Shown here: in pieces, positions 20,962 to 32,186 of the stretch
Position numbering within the stretch: position 1 is the first letter of the stretch
Layout: the number at the start of each line of letters is the position of its first letter
Origin: Neostapfia colusana
Lineage: Eukaryota; Streptophyta; Magnoliopsida; Poales; Poaceae
Direction: 5' to 3'
Length of the DNA: 64,000 nt
Assembly (NCBI GenBank): GCA_030760725.1
Contig: JASWHV010000013.1
Coordinates: forward strand, 33,328,699 to 33,392,698
The notes under the pieces: model-generated
Databases searched by the model: none
Seen by the model: the letters and a program-made list of their open reading frames with translations, nothing else
Told to the model about the DNA's origin: nothing
Translations under genes and position numbers: made by a program

Positions 20962-22700
20962 AGTGATTTCTGACTCAGCGCATCGGCAACCACATTTGCC
21001 TTGCCGGGGTGGTAATGGATCTCTATGTCATAGTCTTTGATCAGTTCTAACCACCTCCTTTGCCTCAAGTTCAGCTCCTTCTAGGTGAAAATGTATTTCA
21101 AGCTCTTGTGGTCGGTGTAGAGATGCACCAGATTCCCCAGGAGATAGTGCCTCCACATTTTTAGCGCCAAAACCACTGACGCAAGCTCAAGATCATGAGT
21201 CGGATAGTGCTGCTCATGGTTCCGAAGTTGGCGTGAGCCATAGACGACCACACGTCCTTCCTGCATCAACACGCAGCCGAGCCCAATACCGGACGCGTCA
21301 CAATACACGTCGAAGGGCTTTGTTGTATCCGGCTGAGCTAAGACCGGGGCTGTTGTGAGATGCTTCACCAATGCTCAGAATGCTCCTTCACACGCCGTGT
21401 TCCAAACATATTTCGTTCCCTTCTTCAGCAATTCTCTCATCGGTTTAACGAGCTTGTAGAAGCTTGGAATGAATCTCCGATAGTATCCCGCTAACCCGAG
21501 GAAGCTTCTGACTTCATGGACTGAAGTGGGAGCTTTCCATTTCAGCACTTGCTCAATTTTGCTTGGGTCAACCGCAATGCATTCAGCTGAGATGATATGT
21601 CCCAAGAATGGCACTTGGCTGATCCAAAACTCGCATTTTCTGAACATAGCATAGAGCTTGTGGTCTCGCAATCGTTGAAGCACGATCCTCAAGTGTTCGG
21701 CATGTTCGGCTTCTGTCTTGGAGAAAACCAAGATATCATCGATGAACACTACCATGAACTTGTCCAGCTCCGGCATGAACACCGAGTTCATGAGATATAT
21801 GAAAAGGGCTGGAGCGTTTGTGAGACCAAAGGACATGACGAGATATTCATATAATCCGTATCTCGTCGAGAAAGCCGTCTTCGGGATATCCTTCGCCCGG
21901 ATCATTATCTGATGATATCCAGAGCGAAGGTCCATCTTGGAGAACACACTTGCACCCACAAGTTTATCAAACAATATGTCGATGCGGGGCAGTGGGTACT
22001 TATTCTTGATGGTGACGGCGTTGAGCGGCCGGTAGTCCACACACAGCCTCAAGGTTTCATCCTTCTTCTTCACAAATAGCGCCGAGCATCCCCAAGGTGA
22101 GGAACTCGGCCTAATGAAACCTTTGCTCAACAGATCATTGAGCTGTTCTTTTGATTCAGCCAGCTCGTTTGGAGCCATCTTGTATGGTCTCCGTTATATG
22201 GGCGTAGTCCCGGGTGCAAGTTCAGTCTTGAACTTCACATCCCGCTCAGGTGGCATGCCCGGAAGAACATCCGGGAACACGTCGGGGTTCTCCCGGACTA
22301 CGGGGATGTCCTCTAACTTGAGAGCTTCAGTATTATTGATCGCTGAAACCTGCCGGACTGGATTATCTAGTAAGAGGGAGTGCGGACGGTGTAGTGGAGA
22401 TTTGAGGTGAACCATCCGTGTTAAAGTTTCCAGGACAGCGCCATGGTAGCTTAGCCATGACATTCCTAAGATTGCATAAATCTTCTGCCCCTCAAGAATA
22501 ATCATAGTGGTGAGATATATCTTCCCACCTAAGCACAGTGGTGCTTTCGGAACCATCATCGTTTCTGAAATCTTTCCTCCCGGTGAGCAGATCATATAAG
22601 AACACTCGGTTGGAAAGGCTTCCAGCTGATGCTTAACCACATATGATGCACTTATGAAGTTGTGGGTTGCACCAGAATAAAAAAGTATGATGATGGCTTG
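20962..22700 (-). pseudogene. pol: Element B pol: protease, RT and RNase H, truncated by element A
   Basis: This is minus-strand gypsy pol. The protease site reads LFYSGATHNFI, so the catalytic Asp is replaced by Tyr (about 22660-22690), whereas the related copy C keeps Asp. RT blocks are intact (LCVDYRPLNAVTIKNKYPLP, SKMDLRSGYHQI, FGLTNAPALF, VVFIDDILVFSK, SFLGLAGYYRRFI). RNase H ends at VVADALSQKS, where element A is inserted at 20961/20962; the integrase part lies beyond the window on the left. In-frame stops are TAA (22194-22196), TGA (21375-21377) and TAG (21081-21083). The frame is otherwise continuous, so the decay is mainly by nonsense changes. Confidence 0.92.
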
Positions 22701-23958
22701 ATTTTTGAGAGTAAACGTACCCGCCAGCACGTTGTCGCCCTCCAGGGCGTCCTCATTGTCGAGGTGGTGAACACCCCCAATCCGCTGACCAACCTTTTTC
22801 ACCGGACGCCGGCCTCGAGCACCGCCCTGGAACTGGGCTTGCCCGCTGCTCTGCTGCCCCTGGGGACAGTCCTTCGCGAAGTGGCCCGCCTGGCCACACG
22901 TGAAGCAAGTGAAACGGGGCGGTCCCCCGCTGATCGGTGGACGGAAACCCGGGGCGCGTTGTGGCGGTGGAAATGCCCGAGGTGCCGTCTGCTGCTTCTG
23001 TTGCTGCTGTCTCGGTGGTGGCATCGGTGGTCTGAATGAAGGTGACTGAAAGGATCGTCCCCCGAACCGTTGAGGTCGCGCCGGTGGGTGCCACTGCTGC
23101 CCGGATGGTGTCCGATACACCATGCGGTACTTCAGGGGAGCGCCACTCCCACCGCTGGGTGGAGCGCTGCGCTTCCGCTGCTCCGCTGCCAACTCCCACT
23201 GAGCGTGCTCTTGCATGATCGCGGCATTGACTAGGTCGTTGAAGGTGCCGCGATTCCACTGAACGAGATGTTTCTTCATTTCGGGGTGTAACCCCCGATA
23301 GAAATGTTCCCGCTTCTTCTCTTCAGTGGAGATGTAATCTGACGCGTATTGCGCCAGATGGTGTAAGGCACGAGAGTAGTCATGTGCACTCCTCCCGCCC
23401 TGCTTCAGCTCCAAGAATTTTGAACTTCCTCTTCATTATCCCGGGAGGGATGTGATAGGCGTGGAACGCCTCCCGGAACTCTTCCCACTCCACGGCATGG
23501 CCAGCCGGACGTGAGGCGACATAGTTCGCCCACCACGCACCAGCGGCACCGTGAAGCTTCTGCGCTGCGAACAAAGTCTTTTGCCGCTCCGTGCACTGGA
23601 GCAGCCTGAACTTGGACTCAATTGTCCGCAGCCAGTTGTCGGCCTCCAGTGGTTCTTCGGCTTCTGTGAACACTGGTGGGTGCGTACTCATGAAATCTGA
23701 GTACGACACCTGACGGGGCTCATGGGCCCCCCTCTCTTGACGTCCCCCCGCATGGGACGTATTCTGCATGATCGCGCGGAGCAGGTCGGTCTGCTCCTCA
23801 CGACCTCCCACCAGTGCCGCTATCACATCCGCTAGAGTAAGCGGAGGCGGCGGTGGTGGCTGCTGCTGCGGGGTGCTGTCGTAGGCAGGTGGCTGGGAGT
23901 CATCGCCTCCCTGCTGGCTAGAGCCACCAACCTCGTGCGTGGCCCTATTGCGAACCAT
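22701..23958 (-). pseudogene. gag: Element B gag, frameshifted
   Basis: The start is ATG at 23958-23956 (MVRNRATHEVGGSS), chosen because the related copy C starts at the same place (MVRTWITHEIGGSS). The retrotransposon gag domain follows (EPLEADNWLRTIESKF, QKLHGAAGAWWANYVASRP, AYHIPPGIMKRKF). Around 23418 two bases seem to be missing relative to copy C, shifting the rest (ELKQGGRSAHDYSRALHHLA). A Pro/Gln-rich linker and the CCHC knuckle CFTCGQAGHFAKDC come before the protease. The product would package element RNA. Upstream in-frame codons reaching to 24090 are leader, not coding. Confidence 0.9.
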
Positions 23959-25919
23959 CTGCAACCATACGACAATTAACATCAGTCCCGCAACATATTG
24001 CATGCAGTCCAATAAAATAGGCGTAAAAACATAATGACAATCAAACATGCGATACATCTTGTACGTAGATAATGTAATAACTTTGCACAAGCTACACCAT
24101 TACCAGACCAAATACAAGCTAGTTTAATCCAACTTGATGAACCTCCTCTTTGGAAGCTCACCACCACTAGGTTTGGTCAGTACGAGATATTACTATCGCT
24201 TTGTCATCACGCAAACCACCTTTTTATCTTCAATACGACACGAACATTGGTCTCTAGTAAAAGAAACTTGAGTGAGGTCTATACTCAAATCTTTCACTAG
24301 TCGAAGATAACCTCTCATGAGCACGTTCTACCCCATTGGGAGTACTCCAACCCACTCTAGGGTACACAATCTCTCACATGAGTTCAACTGTCATTCCTCT
24401 GTTAGAATGACTAGTTTCTACATATCCAAGATTTTGATCTGGTTCTGGGCATTTTCATGACTCAAGCTGAATACCAAAGTTAAAGTTAACTTCAGTATCT
24501 TTCCAACGAGTTTTACTTGCCCTCAGATCAGCTCTGGTTAAAAAGTTATGGTCATTCAAAATCAGCAGAATTTCTGGAAGAATTTTAACAGCACCTCCCA
24601 TGGAAGTTGCTGTTTTCAACCTTAGTTTCCACTGAATTCCGTACTGAAAATACAGAAACTTTGAATTGCAAAGATGTAACACATCTTCTACCCTTTCTAA
24701 TTATATATCATATGAAAATTTTAGATTTTTCTACTGGGAGTTATGTTTGAAAACAGAACAGTCCAGAGAGTGTTTAACTCTGTCCTGGTTCTGGACAGTT
24801 TACATTTCTCTGGGATTTAAGCCATCTTAAGGTGTGTGTCAGCTCTGGAAGTCTACAACAAAGTTGTAGAGTACTCACATACCTTTCCAGAACTATATAC
24901 CACACCTCCCGGGGCTAAAAGACCTGTGATTTATGCCCTGTTGAAGATCAGCAAACTTGCTGTCCAAAACTGAGCACTCTGTTTTTTCAGTCTTTTGGAA
25001 CTGCCCTCATCACCCTCCAATTTTTCTACCCAACCAGGGTCCTAAATGTTGAACCTAGTGATTTTAATTCCTTGTTATCATGATTTTTCATGCATATGCC
25101 TATGATATCTCGGTACTACATTCCTCACAAAAGAAAATCCTAACCGGATTATACCGGCATATACGTCTCAAGTGTGGCACTAAACGGTCTCTTGCACACG
25201 TTCACTACACGGATACATACGTGGTTAGTACCTGCAGAAGACCACACAATAATGGTGCACTCAATGGTTGTTTTCATTTCAGGCAGGATTCATATTTAAA
25301 AGTAAATACAAACGCCCATATCATTGCCATACGGCCGTCCTCTAGTTAGGTCACGTCTCAAGGTACGTGATCGTGTTTCAACACCACACGACGGGGAACC
25401 CGAGTATGTCATGAACGGGTCGCCACGGTTGGTAATGTTATCAACCCAACAGATACCACTTACTGCCCGGCAGGGCACGCCGATGGCAAGCGCTGCGTAT
25501 GTCCTCCTAGGCTATTTCCAGACGAACACAATCTCGAGTTACTGACCACGCGATGGGGTCTCCACTTACTTGCCTAATGCACGCTAGGGATCATCCTTTC
25601 ATATGAACTCAGGAACCTGAAGAGTCCAAGAGTTTTATATTGACGTCTCACACCAAGTTGTGAGACCTAGCCCTGAACCACGTTCCTCGTCAGGGGAGCT
25701 AACCGAAATTGAACCGATTTCGGTGGCGTTCCTTACCATTCTTACCAAAGCGTAGGTGCGTCGTTACATAATGAAAATTCAGAATTATAACAAATAGGTT
25801 AGTCTTGCCACTTTAAGTAACTATGCTAGTATAGTCCTTACTTAGGCAACTACCGAATCCTCACCGTACCTAAGTTTTCCCGTAATACAGTCCTTAAGTA
25901 CCGTGCTATCCCCAATGCA
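23959..25919 (-). other. Element B untranslated leader, about 1.96 kb
   Basis: This is the long region between the primer site and gag. Copy C keeps nearly the same length and sequence (33656-35622). No long ORF is present. A frame at 25478-25296 (minus) is also open in copies C and X. Confidence 0.8.
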
Positions 25920-25931
25920 GCTCTGATACCA
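25920..25931 (-). other. Element B primer-binding site
   Basis: The plus strand reads GCTCTGATACCA, so the minus strand carries the tRNA-Met site TGGTATCAGAGC, three bases inside the LTR end. Confidence 0.92.
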
Positions 25932-25934
25932 GGC

Positions 25935-28900
25935 TGTGGCGGACCGGAATCCGCTGATCAAGGATCACATAGGGTGGTGCCGCGTGATGCGACACCCGAC
26001 AGCACACATCATAAGGACACACTATATTACATGGGAAAACAACTGAACTGTACAAAGTAGTACACTACTCAGTTACAAACTACTATTTATGTTACACAGC
26101 GGAAGTCTACACTATACAACTCATGCCCGTCTATATAGCAGAAGTCGGCTGCCCAGCCCTAGGGCACTCTTCTGCTCAGCGCGGCGTGTACGGCTCCCAC
26201 TCAGCCGTGGTCCCCGATGGAGGGTAACCCTCACCGGTGGACTCGTACTCCGAGTTCGTGGGTGGCTCCTCACCTGAAAAACACTTAAGCAGCAACCGTG
26301 AGCACGATGGCTCAACAACTTAACCGACTCACCTACGCATGGAACACTACATGAGGGGTACAATGGACATAGGATAGTAACAGTGCATCAATGGACACGC
26401 CTACAAGTTCATCCTTAGTTCATCTTTTAGCCACAGGTTAACAGTTCGGAAATCTGAAATTTAGTAAGCAATATTTGGTGGCACACATGTAGCAATACAA
26501 TTATATCATGACAGCAATACTGAAGCATAACATTTCATACATTAACTACGTTACGACGCAGTGAACAAGAGGTGCTCGTCACCACGAGGGACGGCGAATC
26601 GACTCGATATACACCTGCAGGGAAACCAAAAGAGCACGTCATGTACGCCCACCCGTGGGGCTGCACAGCACACTCACTCGATGTCGTACGGGACAACCTT
26701 TTACACAACAGCCCAAACGTCGAACCGGTCACACCGAAACGAGCAGGAGGTTCTCCACACGAAGCATCTCTCTATGCCCGTTGGTAGATTTCCACCTTGC
26801 TGCCCTCAGCCTACATCTATAAATCGGTGCGTTATGCCTCGACACCCGGAGGTCTAGGCTACATCGGTTTATCGGGGCCCATATATCCGATATGCCTTCG
26901 GTACGTTCAATACTTGTTCAGCAGGGCCGCACACGGATCGGTCCTCAATCGACACGGACAGGGCTGCGCACACAAGATTTCCTCTTGCTGCGCACTAGCC
27001 CCTGCCTAGTCTCATTTTCATTACTAAAGTGATCTCACATCACTCAACTGAACCCGTGTGTCCCAAGCCTAAACTCACGAGTAGATTCCAACTACTCGAC
27101 TTGTACCGAAGTCCTATGAAACATTAAGCATAGCCTGTCTACTCGAGGTCTTAGACACTACCCTCACTCTTTTGGAAAATTTCTGGTCATGCAAGTGGGG
27201 TTTTCATCCATCCTACACCTAATGGACATACTACGTATGTAAACAAAATAAAACTTTATAAAAGGCTTAATGCAAACTGGGGCTTGCCTTGTTGCTGCTG
27301 GTCAGGGGTTAGTTCTTCTTCTAGAAGCAGGAAGTCGAGTACCTCTGGAGCTTCCTCGCCTTCAGCGACTACACGTTAATGAAATACTACATGTTAATGA
27401 ATATGCACATGAGTTTATTGTAATGCTTCTGCTACATGTTCTAATAAAAAGTTTTGACAACTGGAACCCTGTTTAAGAATTTAAAAGGAAGCTGGGGCTA
27501 GTGGGCTGGGTCTGGATCTAAGCACACGATTAAGTGCTAAGTGTTTTCCCCCTCTTCCACATTAATCCCTCAAGTGATTAAACAGGACAGGGGTGATCCA
27601 GAGCTCCAATGGAGCTGAGAATTTTTGTTTGAGTTCCTTGTTACAAGACAACTCTCTGGATCAAAATTTAGCACTTTTCATTGAGCGGTTTGTTCAGAAT
27701 AATTCTTTTAGAAAATAAGCAAAGAAGAATTAATTCTGAGGTAACACCCCTGTTCATGCCCAACTTAGTGAACTACAATTTCGATTATAGCTCATAGAGT
27801 GTGCATGAATTTTCCTAGCATTTTTGGAGCTAAGATTTGCCCAGAACTGAATTTCCAAGTTTTGGAAACTCTCTGAAAATGTTTCTGTATTCAAATGAAC
27901 ACAGCACCTTCAAATTTGAATTGCTCTGATCAAATAAACTCCAAATGGTCTGAAACATTTACAGGGGTTCACTAACATCCTATAGAGCATTCTGGCAAAA
28001 TTTGGGGATTTTTGGATGAACCAAACCCCCTCTAAAATTCTTTTGCTGAAAAGCTTTAAAGAATTTTCCAGAATTAAATAATAGGTTTCGTACAAGATGA
28101 ATCCAACCCAATTTGAATCACTAAATTTGGAGCTTCCTAGCAAAAGTTACGGCGTTCTAAAGTTTGAACTAAATCTGAAATTCTAAATAAACCGGGGAAA
28201 AATTTAAACTCTGATCGTGGGCCCGACACACACATGTCACTGCTGGAGCTGAGCCACACGGGGCTACAGACCCCTTCCCGCACAGTCACACTTAATCCCG
28301 GGGCCGCAGCAGATCTGTATTTTAAACTTCCCGTCGCTGACACGTGGGGCCACGGGTCGTCTTCTTCCTCGCGTTCCCGCGCCCGCGCGCTGCCGGGCTC
28401 GCCGGAGCCGCGCTGCTACTTGCCGTCCGGCCGACTCTCACGCTCTCCCTCGCCGCCAGGGCCTAGTTCCACCTGCTGAACATGCTGGCACCCTCTCCCC
28501 CGACCTGCGGTGGCTCTAACCTAGCCGGTGACGGTGCAGCGGCTTGGCAACCCTTCGGTCACGTCGCCCGGCCAGCTTAGCCCGCCAAAACACCTGTGGA
28601 TCGGCGCTTTAGCACCAGTGGGTGCTAAGGAAGCTCGTCCTAGTGGTGAAACCGCCTGGAGATGGCTCTATCCTAGACCTCATCGTGAGCCCGAGCCTCA
28701 CTGCCTTAATTGCCGTACAAAAACCTAGAAATACCCGGCCTACGTGCGGTTTCAAGCCAGGGCCGTGAGGGGCTAACGAGCATCGATGAGTGGCGGTCCT
28801 GTGTGCAAGATTTCGTGACCTAAGAACAAGGGTGGCGGGTGAATTCGACGTTACCGTGTCGGAAGGTCCGTTCGTGCCCATCGGGGAACTTTCTTGAAAT

Positions 28901-30055
28901 TCGAGCTCTGTGGTCCAGGTCACGGCCTCAGCTTCAGACACGAGCACTACCGGTCCCTGACGCGTCCGAGACCGTTCTTGCTCAGCCGTGAAAGCCCTCT
29001 GTTGGGCTGTCACCGTGAGCCGAGCTGTGGCGGTTTCTCGGTTGTTGCTCGGAACCGTGGAGCTAGGGTTGGGGAGGGCTAAACTCAACTGTCTTCGGGC
29101 TGAGGAGGTAGAGGACGAGTAGCTGGTGCGGTTTTGTGGCTAGGAGAGGCACTGCTCGCGGTGGTTTTCCAGATTCTTGATCGAACGAAACCGGCGGCGA
29201 GCGTAGTGTTCTCTGTTCGTGCGTACAGGACTCGAGCCTCGGTGGTTTCGTGCTGTGGGCGACCGACGGCTTCGGGGTGAATCGGTCCGGGAGCAGCTCG
29301 CCAGCTCGGGCAGAAGACCTGGAGGTGGCAGCGCGAGGGGGTCCGGCGCTGACGCTCCCGTGCGCTGGCGCGCTGTCTCGGCCGAGAGAGGGAAACATCA
29401 GTGGAAAGACTTCTCTGTTAAGACTGCTGACAGGTGGGACCTCCCCTCTAATTCTTTTTTTCCATTTTTCTCAATTCTGTTGTGCCAAAATATCCTCAGC
29501 TACTCACAATTGAATGTGAGACTTGGTCAACAAGTCTTAGTTTGAATTTGAGTTCTCAAATTCAAACTTTGTTTGGCTGAATTTGCTTCCCATTTGAACT
29601 GAAATTCAAATTCAGTTTTGAATTCTTGCAAATTTAGCTCTTGACAAAATGAACTCCAATGATGATGAAAATTGGGGGCTAACTCAGAAAAATGTGCTGA
29701 GTTTGAATATGAAGCTAACTTTTGAATTTGAGGGATGAAAGTTGCTGCAATTTGAATTTACATTCAAATTGGCCTCTTTTTTCAAATACCTCCAAAAGTG
29801 CCTCAAAAAGTGTTGGATTTGCATGAATCTTGGCCTGAACCTTCCCAAGACTTTTTAAGTCCTAGGGGTGAGGTCAACCTCTCATGTTCATGTGTAGAAA
29901 TCCCACATTGTGAAAGTGTAGACTTTCCCCTCTAATCACTCTTTTGATGGAGGTTACTTGCTCTTCACAATATTTCCTAAGATATCCACAACAAAAACTG
30001 TGGTGTTGTGAGGTGAAGAAAAGTTTTTGCAAGTCCCTTTTCTTGGGCTTTTACA
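25935..30055 (-). mobile_element. Element B: complete 5' LTR, 4121 bp, mosaic
   Basis: Read on the plus strand the LTR starts TGTGGCGGACC and ends TTGGGCTTTTACA. Its U5-side part (to about 27470) and its outermost 0.6 kb (29430-30055) match the LTR of element C. The middle (27480-29060), including the GC-rich U3, matches the L2 solo LTRs instead, for example 28340-28740 against 44560-44980. CATGA (30056-30060) is the presumed target duplication; its partner is outside the window. Short open frames across the GC-rich part do not resemble proteins. Confidence 0.9.
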
Positions 30056-32186
30056 CATGAGCTCCGCACACACCTCCCCGACCCGGAAACAAGCGAGTTC
30101 CGGCCTTCCTTGCCTGAGAACGACCGCCACAGCAGCGACCAAGCTTCAGCCAACGATCGGGTGATCCTGGACAGCCCTCCACAGGGGTTCTCACGGTCAA
30201 GCGATCCAGGCCACGGGAGCGAGCTGTGTTGGTGCTGCTCTCAACCAAGTCTCAAGCCATGCCGTGAAGCATCGGCGGTGAATTTCAAGTTTTTCACTCT
30301 GGCGATTTCTACTGAGCGGCCGGTATGGTTTCCTCAAATTCTTCCTCTCTGATCCTCCATAGATCGTCAAATTCTGCACATAGGCACTGGGCTAGCCGGC
30401 GATCATCTTTGCTTTAGGATCCGTCGCATGAAAACACCTCGGAGCAATGTATTCCGAGCTTTACCGAGCGTGTTATTCACGGAACCTATCGGGCGCACGA
30501 TGCCAAGCTAGTTGCCGTAGTTTCTGAGCTAATCCATTGCCTTGCCGAGGTTTGCGATCACCCACTGGTTCTGTAGAGCTAGTCGATCAAGGTGTTGGCA
30601 GGCTAGGGATCCCGGCCAATGCTGCCGAACTTAAACCGATGCCGCCACACGTCGCCGGCCATCTTCCGATCATCGGCAGCCCCAGAACACCTCACCATCG
30701 TGTTCCTCGATGTCGCATACGCCCTGGCGGCGAGTTTTATCCCGTACGGTGGCCGGAACCGGCGAACCGGCGAGCAGCAGATTGCTCCGGCGAGCTGAGC
30801 GCGCGGGCGGGCGAAAACCAGCCGGAGGAAGAAGAAGCCGGTGGGTCCTGGCTGTCAGCGGCGGAAAGATTTAAAACTGGGATCTGCTGTGGCCTGGATC
30901 AGGTGTGGCTGTGCGCAAAGAACTCAGCAGCCACGTGTGTCAACCGATAAGGAGCTTACACGTAGCCCCGGGTCCCACGTGCAGTGATTTGAACTTTCCT
31001 GATTTTTAGATTTCATTCAAACTTCAAATCCTCATAACATTGGCTAGGAAACTTCAAATCGAGTGAACCAAATTTTGTTTGATTCAGCTCTCTGAGTACT
31101 TTCCAGCAAATAAAGTTTCACTTCATGAAAATCCTTAATTCTACAAAATTAATTCTTCAAATTTCAAATTGTTTAGAATTTTAACTGGAGAATCATTTGG
31201 AGGAAAATTCTGAAATTTTTCTGGGAAGTTCACCAAACTATCCCTGATAAGCCATAAAAATTTCAGATACATTTGAGCTCATTTTATCCACCTAATGGTG
31301 TGATTAATAAAACTGTTCCAGAGAAAATAGAAAATGTCCAGAAACATTTTCAGAATTTCTCTGAAATTGTTTAGCTCATATCTTTAGCTAGGAACCATCA
31401 AATTAAGTGAGACCAACTCCATTAGAACCCTCTGAAAATCTAGTTTTCACAAAGTTATGGCTTGCTCCATGAAAATCCTTAGAACATCCTAATAGCTCCA
31501 ATTAAGGTCAAGTACATAATTATTTGTGGAGAGCCCAAATGAGCGTTGCTGCAAATAAAACTAGGCCAAGTCTTTGTTTAGGTTGTAACCAAACCAAAGT
31601 AAAAATTTCAGTTTCATTAGGTCTGTCTAATAGGACTTATAGTCTTCACAAGTTTAAATTCAATTCAAACGCATTTAAATTGATGCATATACTTGTTACC
31701 TCATGTAGTCGCTAAGGTTGAGGAGGAACCCGAAGTCTTAGACTTTGTCACTCTGGAAGAGCAGCTAGCCTACGACCAAGAGCAGAAAGGCAAGCTCCGG
31801 TTTGCATTAACCCTTTTACAAATTTTTACTGTTTTGAGAACTTACTTGAGTACCATTACTTCTTGCATTAGAGTCTTGATTGAAACCCAAATGCATAGCC
31901 AAGAAAACCATGGGTTGGGATTAGGATTGAAAACCTCGTTAGCCAATGCAATGCTAAGGTAGTGTAGGATTCGGTACAAGTCGAGTAGTTGGAACTACTC
32001 GCGAGGATAGGCTAGAGGCACTCGACTCGGGTAGAGATAGCAAATGAAACACATGGCAAGAAAAATGAGACCGAGCGGAGAGTAAGAGCAACAGGACTTT
32101 GGGGCCTGGGTGCTATAGCTCCGCTCGTGTCGATTGAGGACCGATCCATGTGCAGACCTGTTGAACAAGCTAGAACAGTTGGATTA
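30056..32186 (+). mobile_element. Element F: plus-oriented LTR fragment of the D/C family
   Basis: The sequence is the inverse complement of parts of the D LTR. Examples are CTAGCCTACGACCAAGAG (31768-31785) against the same stretch near 59560, and GTTGAACAAGCTAGAACAGT against about 59155. A GC-rich U3-like part lies at 30056-30950. Both ends are missing: the left because element B inserted at 30056, the right because it is joined abruptly to element C near 32186. Roughly the last 1 kb of the LTR is lost. Confidence 0.8.

Noticed and set aside
26561..26857. Frame of 98 codons resembling 39701-40039
   Set aside because: Similarity is simply shared LTR DNA of B and C; the frames differ in start and end and show no domain.
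28234..29545. Several 60-160 codon frames in the U3 of the element B LTR
   Set aside because: GC-rich LTR promoter sequence, overlapping frames on both strands, with no match between related LTR copies at protein level.
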